From AC-51 sp963749895 (GTDB taxonomy: Bacteria > Actinomycetota > UBA4738 > HRBIN12): DNA of 64,000 nt. The DNA lies in assembly GCA_963749895.1 (NCBI GenBank), contig CAVVOG010000003.1:496001-560000 (forward strand), written 5' to 3'. Shown one piece after another: positions 48,178 through 57,073 of this stretch. Under the pieces are notes generated by a model. It was not told the origin of the DNA. It saw only the letters and a list, made by a program, of their open reading frames with translations, and did not search any database. Every line of letters starts with the position of its first letter. Position 1 is the stretch's first letter. The position numbers and the translations under genes were made by a program.

Positions 48178-48539
48178 TCCTCGTGATCGACGACGACCTT
48201 GACATGTGTCTCGTCGTCCGCCGCATCTTGGAGTCCAAGGGTCACCTGGTGACCCTGTCCCAAGATGGCTACCAAGGGTGGGCCACGGCGCGACGTCAGC
48301 GGCCGGACCTGATCGTCCTCGACATCATGATGCCCGTCATGGACGGCTACGGGGTCCTCGAGATGCTCCGAGGCGACGACCGGACCGAGGCGATCCCCAC
48401 CGTGATCCTTTCGGCCCTCGGGGACCATGAGGCGAAGGAGCGTGCCAGGAGCCTCGGTGCCGTGGCATACATCGAGAAGCCCTTCGAATGGGACGACGTC
48501 ATCAGCGTCATCGAAGGCGCGTTGCCGACGCTCGTCTAG
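48156..48539 (+). CDS. Stand-alone response-regulator receiver protein
   Basis: The 127-residue product (ATG 48156; ATG 48150 or GTG 48165/48168 also possible) is a CheY-like receiver: ARILVIDDDLDM with the acidic pocket, phospho-acceptor Asp in LIVLDIMMPVMDG, Thr/Ser in VILSALGD and Lys in YIEKPF. There is no output domain. It could be the partner of an orphan kinase such as the PAS histidine kinase at 24702, but nothing in the sequence proves it. The start overlaps the URO-D remnant. Confidence 0.85.
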   Translation: MTRVVARILVIDDDLDMCLVVRRILESKGHLVTLSQDGYQGWATARRQRPDLIVLDIMMPVMDGYGVLEMLRGDDRTEAIPTVILSALGDHEAKERARSLGAVAYIEKPFEWDDVISVIEGALPTLV

Positions 48540-48732
48540 ACCTGGCGGGGATCGAGGCACGCCTCCCCGCTCGTCCGATCTCCCGGGCGCCGGACGCGTA
48601 TGCGCGATGGGCGGTCCACCCGTCGATGGGCCGGGAGACCCTGTCCCCTTCGGCCCGCTCGTGCGAGCGTCATCCTGGTTCCGCATCGGACGGCGCACGC
48701 TCCCCTAAGGGACCCGAGAACGGAGGAGGCGG

Positions 48733-49116
48733 ATGATGGCACATCCCAACGCAGACCTCGTCCGCAAGGGCTACGAGGCCGCGCTCGCGGGCGACATGGC
48801 AACGTTCGGCGAGATGGTCGCCGACGACGCCACATGGCACTGGCCGGCACCCGGCGGCGACGTCCTGGGCAAGGAGGCGGTCATCGCGATGTTGAGCGAG
48901 CCGATGCCCGAGGGCATGAGCTGGCGTTCGGAGATCCACGCGGTGCTGGCCGATGACGAGCACGCGGTCGCGCTCGTCCAGAACACCGTGGTCCGGAGCG
49001 GCGAGACCATCCAAAACGACGTGATCCAGGTCTTCCACGTCGCGGACGGCAAGGTCACCGAGGCGTGGGTCGCGCCGGTCGACCCCGCCGCGTTCGCGGC
49101 GCTGTTCGGTGCCTAG
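48733..49116 (+). CDS. SnoaL/NTF2-like domain protein
   Basis: The 127-residue product (tandem ATG ATG start, GGAGGAGG 4 bases upstream) has the NTF2/SnoaL pattern: helical MAHPNADLVRKGYEAALAGD, ADDATWHWPAPGGDVLGKEA and strands ending VFHVADGKVTEAWVAPVDPA. Proteins of this fold are small dimeric enzymes or ligand-binding proteins of varied function; no residues assign a reaction. It stands alone between the receiver gene and the TM/zinc-ribbon gene. Confidence 0.8.
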   Translation: MMAHPNADLVRKGYEAALAGDMATFGEMVADDATWHWPAPGGDVLGKEAVIAMLSEPMPEGMSWRSEIHAVLADDEHAVALVQNTVVRSGETIQNDVIQVFHVADGKVTEAWVAPVDPAAFAALFGA

Positions 49117-49166
49117 GCGATCGGACGGGTCGCGAGGTCTGACGCAGGTCGGTTGAAAGACGTGTG

Positions 49167-49754
49167 ATGTCTTCCGAGCAACCGGCGGGCGACCGCCATC
49201 CCACGGCGCTCAAGCGGCACGCCAGGGAGGTCGTCGTCTACGACCGGGACCCGACGGAGCCGGGGAAGCCGCTGCACCTGGTGATCCCGGCGGGGTTCGT
49301 GGCCCTCGGGGCTCTGGGACTCGCCATCTACGTCTCGTACGAGCGGTGGTACCTGGAAGCGATCTCGGACCAGCTGACGGGGGTCCTGCTCGCGATCCTG
49401 CTCGCGATCTACGTCGTCTCCGTGTTCCTCTTCTCCTACGGCTACCGCCTCTACGACGTGCGACGGGCGATCCTCCTGACCCTCGTGATCGTCTTCTTCG
49501 GCGTTGCGATCGTCGCCATCCTCGCGGCGATCTTCGTCGTGATCCGCAAGGGAGGCTTCGATCTCGATCTGGGCGGCGACGGGGACGGGGACGACAGGGA
49601 AGGCGGCGGCATCCTCGGGGATCTGCTCGGAGGTGGTGGCGGGGACGGATCGGAGGAGGCGTACTCGCGCGAGTTCGGCTGCGAGAGCTGCGGTTCGTTC
49701 CCCCGGCCGTCGCTGGGCAGACCGTGCTCCAACTGTGGCTACGTCCGGGGTTGA
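49167..49754 (+). CDS. Membrane protein with C-terminal zinc ribbon
   Basis: The 195-residue product starts at ATG 49167 (GTG 49164 also possible). Three hydrophobic segments (about residues 40-59, 70-92 and 103-126) precede a Gly/Asp-rich linker (GGDGDGDDREGG, GGGGGDGS) and a cytoplasmic C-terminal four-Cys knuckle, CESCGSF...CSNCGYVRG. A membrane protein with a tail zinc ribbon could dock a partner or sense metal or redox state. The function is unknown. Its stop is about 95 bases before the lipoprotein gene. Confidence 0.75.
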   Translation: MSSEQPAGDRHPTALKRHAREVVVYDRDPTEPGKPLHLVIPAGFVALGALGLAIYVSYERWYLEAISDQLTGVLLAILLAIYVVSVFLFSYGYRLYDVRRAILLTLVIVFFGVAIVAILAAIFVVIRKGGFDLDLGGDGDGDDREGGGILGDLLGGGGGDGSEEAYSREFGCESCGSFPRPSLGRPCSNCGYVRG

Positions 49755-49848
49755 GCCATAACGGAAACGATCCTTGCAGGGCCGCAGGGAGTATCCGGTC
49801 ACGCCGGGGCCCCGCAGGGGCATGATGAGCTAGATGGAGGGAGGTCCG

Positions 49849-50586
49849 ATGCGGCTGACGTGCTCGCTGGTGCTCGTGGTCGCGCTGCTGACGACCTCGT
49901 GCGCGGACGAGGGGCCGACGAGCGAGACCGCTCAGCCCCGCTCGACGGGATCACCCGGCGAGGCTGGGCTCACCGCGTCGTGCGGCGGGTCGGTCTTCGA
50001 GCGGCTCCCGCCCGACACGTCGGGACTCGCGGCCTTCACCGCGTTCGACGACCTCGACCTGACCCGCGTCGGCGGCGAGACCCCCTTCTTCCTCGAGTTC
50101 GCGGAGGGCTACGACTGGTTCGTGACCCAGCAGGGGGAGGACTGGCGCCAGCTGTTCGGCGAGCCTGCCCGGACGGACGTCGACCCGCCGTATGCATCGC
50201 TTCGGATCGAACGGCGCGACGGCGCGTGGGCGCCCGTGGGTTGGGGGCAGTGCCGGATCGTGCTCGACGCGGAAGGGTACGGCAACGCGTCGTTCGTGAT
50301 CGACCCGGAGACTCCGCCCGACCCCGATTCGGACAGGGTCACCGTGATGGCCACGGAGCGGGCCTGCGCCGGGGGCGAGGCTCCCGTGGATCGGGACGTG
50401 CGCGCGGTGATCCTGGACGAAGACGAGCGCTCGGTGTGGGTCGTGATCCTGGTCGAGCCGTCGCGGGGCTTCTCGACCTGCCAGGGCAACCCGGCGTTCC
50501 CGTTCGAGGTCGACCTCGGCGCACCGCTCGGCGACCGCCGGATCCTCGACGCGAGCCTCTTCCCGCCCCGTCGAGCGTGGCCGTGA
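49849..50586 (+). CDS. Lipoprotein, paralogue 1
   Basis: The product (245 residues) starts at ATG 49849 with GGAGGGAGGTCCG directly upstream. The signal peptide ends in a lipobox LLTTSC (lipidation Cys), followed by a flexible Ser/Thr/Gly stretch and a globular domain with conserved blocks SCGGSVFERLPPD, FTAFDDLDL, FFLEFAEGYDWFVTQQGEDW and PVGWGQCRI. The same blocks in the same order appear in 54850-55581, and the upstream region shares CATGAT and GGAGGTCCG. No enzyme motif is visible. It converges with the glutaredoxin-DsbD gene. Confidence 0.8.
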   Translation: MRLTCSLVLVVALLTTSCADEGPTSETAQPRSTGSPGEAGLTASCGGSVFERLPPDTSGLAAFTAFDDLDLTRVGGETPFFLEFAEGYDWFVTQQGEDWRQLFGEPARTDVDPPYASLRIERRDGAWAPVGWGQCRIVLDAEGYGNASFVIDPETPPDPDSDRVTVMATERACAGGEAPVDRDVRAVILDEDERSVWVVILVEPSRGFSTCQGNPAFPFEVDLGAPLGDRRILDASLFPPRRAWP

Positions 50587-50609
50587 CGTGACGCGATCCG
50601 CGGTGCTCG

Positions 50610-51884
50610 TCACGCCTGTGCCGGGCCGCCACCGGCGCGCACGGTCCGGTCGATGAAGACGGCCGCGATCGCGACGACGACGGTTCCCGCCATCACCACG
50701 CCTGCCCCGCCGATGGTATCCAGGACCTGCGGCGCCACGAGCAGGACCGTCGCGAGGCAGAGCATGACGACCCCGCTCACCACCTTGAGCGCGTGCCCGT
50801 GGCGTTCCTGCAGCTTGAAGGCGCGCATCGTGACGACGGCCGCGCCGAATACGATCAGCTCGTCGACCAGGAACACCAGCAGGTACAGACCGAAGAGCGT
50901 CGCCATCGCGACCCACGCCAGGTCGCGCTCGGCGAGCATCCCGGTCCACAGCATCGGGAGCCCCGCGGTGCAAGGAGTCTCCATCAGGGAGACGCCGACG
51001 GCCAGGCCGGCGGTCGCGAGCATCAGCGCCCCCGCGCCCCGGTCCGACACCGAGAGGGCCCGCATCTTCCGGTAGAGCTCGGGTCGGCGTTCCTCCGAGA
51101 TGCCCAGGCGGGGGAGGCCGCGCACCTCGTACGCCTCCGCCAGTTGGAGGGCGCCCAGCACACCGACGACCAGCGCCACGGCTCGCTGGATCCACGCGAT
51201 CGACCCCGCGAGCTCGATCGCGCTGTAGAAGCTGACGATGTACAGCCCGTACATCGCCGCCGTTACTCCCAGGAAGGTGCCGCCGACCAGGACCACCCGG
51301 CGTCTCGACCGACCGTGCAGGACGAGGGCGAGCAAGATCGTGAGCACCCACAGCGAACACGGGTTCACTCCGTCGACGAACCCGATCACCAGCGTGGACA
51401 CGACGAGGGAACGGTCGCCGACCGACACCTGGCCGATCAGGGGGACGTCGACCGTCTCGGCGTCCGAGGCCGGGCCGCGGGCGGTCGTGGGGTCCGCCGG
51501 GGACGACGGGAGTGCCGCGCGGACCGCCGCCTCGATCTGCGCCGCGATCCGCTCGTCGAACCCGACCCACACGTCGTCGCCGATGATCGTGGTGGGGACC
51601 GCCTGGGCCTCCGCCCCGCGCTCGGCGGTCATGTCGATGAAGAGCTGCCGGTTCCCCTCGTCGTTCCAGACCTCGTACGCGGTGACCTCGAGCTGCGGGA
51701 TCTCCCTCTGCAGCCCGTCGAGGAACTCGAGCTCCGCGGCGCAGTAGGGACACCCCTCGCCGTAGAAGATCGTCAGCTCGACCGTTTCCATCGTCGTCTG
51801 CGCCGACGCGGACGATGAGCCCGAGACGAGGGCCGCGACCAGTAGGGCGGCGACGAGGAACCATCGCGCAGCCACGTGTTTCAC
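50610..51884 (-). CDS. Glutaredoxin-like domain fused to DsbD/CcdA-type membrane reductase
   Basis: The 424-residue product, from GTG 51884 with GGGAGG upstream, has a signal peptide, a thioredoxin/glutaredoxin fold with YGEGCPYCAAEL (Cys45 and Cys48), and then a polytopic DsbD/CcdA domain with eight or so segments and the paired intramembrane cysteines GFVDGVNPCSLW and ETPCTAGLPM. Such proteins carry reductant across the membrane to extracytoplasmic thiols, including apocytochromes c before heme attachment. With the multiheme cytochrome operon at the left end of the window, a cytochrome maturation role is reasonable but unproved. It converges with lipoprotein 1, ending 23 bases from it. Confidence 0.85.
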   Translation of the reverse strand: MKHVAARWFLVAALLVAALVSGSSSASAQTTMETVELTIFYGEGCPYCAAELEFLDGLQREIPQLEVTAYEVWNDEGNRQLFIDMTAERGAEAQAVPTTIIGDDVWVGFDERIAAQIEAAVRAALPSSPADPTTARGPASDAETVDVPLIGQVSVGDRSLVVSTLVIGFVDGVNPCSLWVLTILLALVLHGRSRRRVVLVGGTFLGVTAAMYGLYIVSFYSAIELAGSIAWIQRAVALVVGVLGALQLAEAYEVRGLPRLGISEERRPELYRKMRALSVSDRGAGALMLATAGLAVGVSLMETPCTAGLPMLWTGMLAERDLAWVAMATLFGLYLLVFLVDELIVFGAAVVTMRAFKLQERHGHALKVVSGVVMLCLATVLLVAPQVLDTIGGAGVVMAGTVVVAIAAVFIDRTVRAGGGPAQA

Positions 51885-51999
51885 GCTAGGTGGCCTCCCA
51901 TCGGTGTGGGCGGTCCCAGGGTCCCCCGACCCGCGTGACCTCTCATCCCGCTCGGGGGATCGCCGGAGGCTAGGGTGACGGTGGCGGGAGGTGGAAGCC

Positions 52000-53004
52000 G
52001 TGGATGCCACGTCGGCCTGCACCGAGGAAGACCTCGGGTTCGCGTTCGGGCCCGTCCCGTCCCGGCGCCTCGGGAGGAGCCTCGGGATCAACGCGATCCC
52101 CCCCAAGCACTGTTCCTTCGCCTGCGTCTACTGCCAGGTCGGGCTCACCGACCATCGGGAGGTGCGCCCCCGGCCCTTCTACGATCCGGAACGGATCGTC
52201 GCCCAGGTGACGCGGCAGGTGGCGGCCTGTCTGGCACGCGGCGAGCGGATCGATCACCTGACGTTCGTCCCGGATGGCGAGCCGACCCTCGACGCGAACC
52301 TTGGCGTCGAGATCCGCATGCTCCGTCACCTCGGGATCCCGATCGCGGTGATCTCGAACGGGTCGCTCGCGTGGCTCCCGGAGGTCCGCGACGCGCTCCG
52401 GGAGGCCGACTGGGTGTCGGTCAAGGTGGACGCTGTCGAGGAGCGAACGTGGCGACGGATCGACCGACCTCACCCGTCGCTCGTGCTCTCCACCGTGCTC
52501 GGGGGCCTCCGGGATCTCGCGGAGGGGTTCCCTGGAGCCCTGATGTCCGAGACGATGCTCGTGGCCGGCGTCAACGACGATGTCACCTCGGTCGGGTCGG
52601 TCGCGCGGGTGCTGGGTGAGCTGAAGGTGTCGGCGGCGTACCTGTCGATCCCCACGCGGCCGACGGCGGTCGCGGGGGTCCACGGGCCGGACGAGCAGAC
52701 CCTGGTCCGGGCCTACGAGCAGGTGGCGCGCCGAGTCGGGCGCGTGGAGCTGCTGGTCGAACAGGAGGGCGACGACTTCTCGATGGGGGACGACGTCGTT
52801 CGATCGATCCTCGACATCGCGGCGGTGCATCCGCTCCGACGCGAGGCCGTCGACTCGATCTGCGGCCGTGCGGGAGCCGACCTGGGCGTCGTGACCCGGC
52901 TGGTGGACGAGGGACGGCTCGTCGAGGTCGAGCACGAGGGCGTCACCTTCTACGTGCGGTCGTTCCGGCGCGCGGGTGGACGGCTCCGAGGCCGCACCCG
53001 ATGA
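52000..53004 (+). CDS. Radical SAM protein (COG0731-like)
   Basis: The 334-residue product (GTG 52000; GTG 51991 is possible but lies directly against the GGGAG) has a radical SAM cluster motif CSFACVYCQVG near residue 39, a following PDGEPTLD, and HLGIPIAVISNGSLAW, the SAM-binding strand. The C-terminal half carries a winged-helix-like region. COG0731 proteins are of unknown reaction. The stop overlaps the ATG of the next small gene (ATGA). Confidence 0.85.
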   Translation: MDATSACTEEDLGFAFGPVPSRRLGRSLGINAIPPKHCSFACVYCQVGLTDHREVRPRPFYDPERIVAQVTRQVAACLARGERIDHLTFVPDGEPTLDANLGVEIRMLRHLGIPIAVISNGSLAWLPEVRDALREADWVSVKVDAVEERTWRRIDRPHPSLVLSTVLGGLRDLAEGFPGALMSETMLVAGVNDDVTSVGSVARVLGELKVSAAYLSIPTRPTAVAGVHGPDEQTLVRAYEQVARRVGRVELLVEQEGDDFSMGDDVVRSILDIAAVHPLRREAVDSICGRAGADLGVVTRLVDEGRLVEVEHEGVTFYVRSFRRAGGRLRGRTR

Positions 53005-53222
53005 GCGACCTCGCATGGATCGTGACGAGCGGGCTCGCGATGAGCGCGATCGCCCTGGTCTACATCGCAGCCACGGCCCTCCTCCCGCAGATCACGGCCC
53101 GCGAGGACCGGCGCGAGGAGGTGACCCACACGGTCGCCCTCTTCGCCGGCCTCGGGCTCCTGCTGCTCACCGCCCGTTCAGGCCCGCAGCCTTGGCGAGC
53201 TCGATCCGGTCACTGCGGGTGA
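53001..53222 (+). CDS. Small two-TM membrane protein
   Basis: The 73-residue product starts at ATG 53001, overlapping the radical SAM stop (ATGA). Two hydrophobic segments (about residues 5-28 and 45-57) are joined by a charged loop, AREDRREEVTH. The last 14 residues are basic and less conserved-looking, and may reflect a late change of frame. The function is unknown; translational coupling suggests it works with the radical SAM protein. Confidence 0.55.
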   Translation: MSDLAWIVTSGLAMSAIALVYIAATALLPQITAREDRREEVTHTVALFAGLGLLLLTARSGPQPWRARSGHCG

Positions 53223-53240
53223 CGCCGACGCGCGGGCCGA

Positions 53241-54746
53241 TCAGTGGCCGGCGGTGATCGCCGCCTCGAGCTTCGCCTGGACCTGGTCGATCGTGAAGCT
53301 CGCCGCCTTCATCCTCGGTGGGAACTCCACGAAGGTCTGGAGGAACTCACCCACGATCTGCTGGGCGGGCAGCACCAGGAACGCCCGGTCCAGGTACCAG
53401 TCCCAGTAGGTGTTCGACGTGACGTTGGCCCGTTCGTACGGGTCGGTTCGGAGGTTGAACAGCAAGGGGATCCGGGTCGCCACGAACGGCTCGCCCCACA
53501 CCGCCAGGGTGCCGGGCACGCGCTGCTGCATGAACACGAGCTTCCAGTTGTCGTAGCGCATCGCCACGAGGTCCCCGTCGTCGGAGAAGTAGAAGAACGA
53601 GTTCCTCGGTCCTTCCTCGGTCTCGCCGGTGAGATGGGGGAGCAGGTCGTAGCCGTCGAGGTGCACGCGGAAGGTCTTTCCCGCCGCCTCGTGACCCTCG
53701 AGCAGCTTCTCCTTGATCTGCGGCTCCCCGGCCGCGGACAGGAACGTGGGCAGCCAGTCCATGTGGCTGACGATCTCGTTCGACACCGAGCCCGCCGGGA
53801 TGTGGCCCGGCCAGCGGATCACGAGCGGCACGCGGAACGCGCCTTCCCAGTTCGTGTTCTTCTCGGACCGGAACGGCGTCATCGCGGCGTCCGGCCACGA
53901 GTTCATGTGCGGGCCGTTGTCGGTCGAGTACATCACGATCGTGTCGTCCGTCAGACCGAGCCGGTCGAGCGTGTCCAGGACCTTCCCGACGTGCTTGTCG
54001 TGGTCGATCATCGTGTCGTGGTAGGGCGACTGCCAGCGCCCGGACTGACCCAGGCTGCGCTTCTTCGTGTGGGTCCGGAAGTGCATGTGGGTCGTGTTGA
54101 CCCAGATGAAGAACGGCTTCTTCTGGTGCCGCTCGATGAAGTCGACGGCGCCGGCCACGATCTCGTCGTCGATCGTCTCCATCCGCTTCTTCGTGAGCGG
54201 CCCCGTGTCCTCGATCTTCTGCTTCCCGCTGCGCGTCACCCGGCAGCGCAGCACGCCGCGCGGTCCGTAGCGCTCACGGAAGTTCGGGTAGTCCTTGGGG
54301 TCCGGGTAGTCGGGGTGCTCGGGCTCCTCCTCGGCGTTCAGGTGGTAGAGGTTGCCGAAGAATTCGTCGAACCCGTGGGCGGTCGGCAGGTGCTCGTCGC
54401 GGTCGCCGAGGTGGTTCTTGCCGAACTGGCCGGTGGTGTACCCGAGGGGCTTCAGGAGTTCCGCGATCGTCGGGTCTTCGGGCCGAAGCCCGGTCTCGGC
54501 CCCCGGGAAGCCCACCTTGCTGAGACCCGTGCGGTAGACGCTCTGACCGGTGAGGAACGCGGACCGACCCGCTGTGCAGCTCTGTTCCCCGTACGAGTCG
54601 GTGAACCGCATCCCCTCCGCCGCGAGACGGTCGATGTTGGGGGTGCGGTAGCCCATGAGCCCGTCGCTGTAGCAGCTCAGGTTCGAGATCCCGATGTCGT
54701 CTCCCCAGAAGACGACGATGTTCGGCCTGTCGCTCATCCTCCGCAT
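53241..54746 (-). CDS. Type I sulfatase (arylsulfatase family)
   Basis: The 501-residue product starts at ATG 54746 (ATG 54737 is possible but has its purine run in contact), with GAGGGG upstream and TACGCT at 54774-54779 as a likely -10. It carries the sulfatase metal motif WGDDIGISN, the formylglycine motif CTAGR with Cys57, FGKNHLGD, TTHMHF and YSTDNGPHMNSW. The Cys must be oxidised to formylglycine; the anaerobic maturase at 55606 can do this. No signal peptide is seen, so it should be cytoplasmic. The substrate is unknown. Confidence 0.92.
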   Translation of the reverse strand: MRRMSDRPNIVVFWGDDIGISNLSCYSDGLMGYRTPNIDRLAAEGMRFTDSYGEQSCTAGRSAFLTGQSVYRTGLSKVGFPGAETGLRPEDPTIAELLKPLGYTTGQFGKNHLGDRDEHLPTAHGFDEFFGNLYHLNAEEEPEHPDYPDPKDYPNFRERYGPRGVLRCRVTRSGKQKIEDTGPLTKKRMETIDDEIVAGAVDFIERHQKKPFFIWVNTTHMHFRTHTKKRSLGQSGRWQSPYHDTMIDHDKHVGKVLDTLDRLGLTDDTIVMYSTDNGPHMNSWPDAAMTPFRSEKNTNWEGAFRVPLVIRWPGHIPAGSVSNEIVSHMDWLPTFLSAAGEPQIKEKLLEGHEAAGKTFRVHLDGYDLLPHLTGETEEGPRNSFFYFSDDGDLVAMRYDNWKLVFMQQRVPGTLAVWGEPFVATRIPLLFNLRTDPYERANVTSNTYWDWYLDRAFLVLPAQQIVGEFLQTFVEFPPRMKAASFTIDQVQAKLEAAITAGH

Positions 54747-54849
54747 CCTTCCCCTCGGGCTTCGATCGCACCAAGCGTAGCCGAGCATCGCGGCATGGTG
54801 CGTCACGATGGGATCGCGTCGCGGCATGATGTGGGTGAACGGAGGTCCG

Positions 54850-55581
54850 GTGGGCTCGATCCGCTCGATGGCAGTCGCTCTCGTTCTCGTGGCGTCCTCC
54901 TGTGCGGACGACGCCTCGACGAACGGGTCTGAGGAGCCGCGATCGCAGGGCCCGCCCGCAGAGGCGGGTCTCGTGGCGTCGTGTGGCGGATCCGTCTTCG
55001 ACCGACTCCCTCCCCACACGTCATCGCTCATGCCCTTCACCGCGTTCGACGACCTCGACCTGTCGCGCGCTGGCGAGGAGGCGCCGTTCTTCCTCGAGTT
55101 CGCGCAGGGGTACGACTGGGTCGTGACGCAGGAGGGGGAGGACTGGCGACAACTGTTCGGCGAACCCGTGGCGCCGGGCGGCGATCCGCCGTACGCATCG
55201 CTGCGGATCGAGCTGAGCGACGGGCGATGGACGCCTGTCGGCTGGGGGCAGTGTCGGATCGAGCTCGAGGCGGACGGGTGGGGCAACGCGAGGTTCGTCG
55301 TCGATCCCAAGATCCCGCCGGACCCCGACGCGGACCGGGTCACCGTGATGGCCACTGAGAACGCCTGCGCCAGCGGTATGGCGCCCGCGGGGCGGGACGT
55401 GCGCGCGGTGATCCTCGACGAGGACGAACACTCGGTCTCCGTCGTGATCTTGGTCGAGCCGAAGGGCGGGGACTGTCCGAGCAACCCGGCGTTCCCGTTC
55501 GAGGTCCAGCTCAGCACGCCGCTCGGCGACCGGCGGATCTTGGACGCCAGCGTCTACCCGCCCCAGCGCCGCTGGCCCTGA
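54850..55581 (+). CDS. Lipoprotein, paralogue 2
   Basis: The product (243 residues) starts at GTG 54850 with GGAGGTCCG directly upstream, the same ribosome site as paralogue 1. The lipobox is LVASSC. It then repeats the blocks SCGGSVFDRLPPH, FTAFDDLDL, FFLEFAQGYDWVVTQEGEDW and PVGWGQCRI. It lies between the sulfatase (divergent) and the anaerobic sulfatase maturase (25 bases downstream), so it could be a subunit or substrate-binding partner of that system, or only a neighbour. Confidence 0.82.
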   Translation: MGSIRSMAVALVLVASSCADDASTNGSEEPRSQGPPAEAGLVASCGGSVFDRLPPHTSSLMPFTAFDDLDLSRAGEEAPFFLEFAQGYDWVVTQEGEDWRQLFGEPVAPGGDPPYASLRIELSDGRWTPVGWGQCRIELEADGWGNARFVVDPKIPPDPDADRVTVMATENACASGMAPAGRDVRAVILDEDEHSVSVVILVEPKGGDCPSNPAFPFEVQLSTPLGDRRILDASVYPPQRRWP

Positions 55582-55593
55582 CGCGTCGTTCCC

Positions 55594-55599
55594 TAGACT
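55594..55599 (+). promoter_or_regulatory. Putative -10 element (TAGACT), leaderless start
   Basis: TAGACT lies 6 bases before ATG 55606, supporting ATG rather than GTG 55603. Confidence 0.5.
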
Positions 55600-55605
55600 C
55601 GGGTG

Positions 55606-57048
55606 ATGGACGACACTCGGGAGACCGGTCGACTCGGGGTTCCGCTCCCGATCGTCGAGGCTGTCGGCGCGGACACGTCCGGTCGAGCCTGGTCGCCTGA
55701 GGCTGTCCACATCCTCGCCAAGCCGACGGGGGCGATCTGCAACCTCGGGTGCTCCTACTGCTTCTTCCTGGACAAGGAGGAGCTCTACCCCGGCGACCGG
55801 TTCCGGATGTCGGACGAGGCGCTCGAGGCCTACATCCGCCAGCTGATCGAGGCGCATCGAACCCCGCAGGTCACGGTCGCATGGCAGGGCGGCGAGCCGA
55901 CGCTGATGGGCCTGGACTTCTACCGGAAGGCGATCGAGCTCGAGGAGCGCTACCGCAAGCCCGGGATGACGTTCCTCAACACGATGCAGACGAACGGCAC
56001 CCTCCTGGACGACGAGTGGTGCGCGTTCCTCGCCGAGCACGACTTCCTGGTGGGCATCAGCATCGACGGTCCTCGGGAACTCCACGACGCCTTCCGGGTG
56101 AACAAGGCCGGCAGGGGAACCTTCGATGACGTGATGCGGGGGCTGCGGCTCCTCCAGTCCCATCGCGTCGAGTACAACGTGCTCACGACCGTGAACCGGA
56201 TCAACGGCGATCACCCGCTCGAGGTCTACCGCTTCCTGCGCGACGAGGTGGGCACCACGTGGATGCAGTTCATCCCGGTCGTCGAGCGGGTCGACGAGCA
56301 CGGGGAGCCAGCCGACCTCCGCGGGTCGTTCGCGTCGGAGCGGTCGGTGGGCCCGGAGCAGTTCGGCACCTTCTTGACGACGATCTACGACGAGTGGGTC
56401 CGCCGCGACGTGGGTGAGGTCTTCGTCCAGACCTTCGAGGCGGCAGCTCGGAACTGGGCTGGGTTGGGTCAGTCGGGGATGTGCGTGTTCAACGAGACGT
56501 GCGGGCTCGGGCTCGCGCTGGAGCACAACGGCGACCTCTACTCGTGCGACCACTTCGTCGACCCCGACTACCTGCTCGGGAACATCGGCGACGCCAGCAT
56601 CGAGGACCTGGTCTCGGGGCGGCAGCAGCACGCGTTCGGACAGGACAAGCGCGACACGCTCCCGCGCTACTGCCTGGAGTGCGACGTGCGCTTCGCGTGT
56701 CACGGCGAGTGCCCGAAGAACCGGTTCATCGCCACCCCGGACGGCGAGCCCGGCCTCAACTACCTGTGCTCGGGCTTCAAGTCCTTCTTCCACCACGTGG
56801 ACCCGACGATGCGACGGATGATCGACCTGATGCGCGCTGGTCAGCCCGCCGCAGACGTGATGGACGAGATCGCCCGTGAGGACGAGGGATTCTCGCGTCA
56901 GGTACGGCGCGCCGGGAGGAACGATCCATGCCCGTGCGGGAGCGGGCGCAAGGTGAAGCGGTGCCACGGCGACACGAAACCGCCCGAACCTCGCGCGCTG
57001 CCCGACGTCGTCGGGACGCCTCGCCCGCCGGTCGGCGATCGAGGCTGA
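55606..57048 (+). CDS. Anaerobic sulfatase-maturating enzyme (radical SAM/SPASM) with SEC-C tail
   Basis: The 480-residue protein has the radical SAM motif CNLGCSYCFF, the QGGEPTLMGLDFYRKA strand typical of anSME, and a SPASM region with Cys ligands around CDHFVDPDYLLGN and CLECDVRFACHGECPKN. It oxidises the sulfatase active-site Cys (or Ser) to formylglycine without oxygen. The C-terminal RNDPCPCGSGRKVKRCHG is a SEC-C zinc motif, an unusual addition. Its substrate is very likely the sulfatase at 53241, which carries CTAGR. Confidence 0.92.
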   Translation: MDDTRETGRLGVPLPIVEAVGADTSGRAWSPEAVHILAKPTGAICNLGCSYCFFLDKEELYPGDRFRMSDEALEAYIRQLIEAHRTPQVTVAWQGGEPTLMGLDFYRKAIELEERYRKPGMTFLNTMQTNGTLLDDEWCAFLAEHDFLVGISIDGPRELHDAFRVNKAGRGTFDDVMRGLRLLQSHRVEYNVLTTVNRINGDHPLEVYRFLRDEVGTTWMQFIPVVERVDEHGEPADLRGSFASERSVGPEQFGTFLTTIYDEWVRRDVGEVFVQTFEAAARNWAGLGQSGMCVFNETCGLGLALEHNGDLYSCDHFVDPDYLLGNIGDASIEDLVSGRQQHAFGQDKRDTLPRYCLECDVRFACHGECPKNRFIATPDGEPGLNYLCSGFKSFFHHVDPTMRRMIDLMRAGQPAADVMDEIAREDEGFSRQVRRAGRNDPCPCGSGRKVKRCHGDTKPPEPRALPDVVGTPRPPVGDRG

Positions 57049-57073
57049 GACCTGCGCCCCGCGCTCCGGCGCG

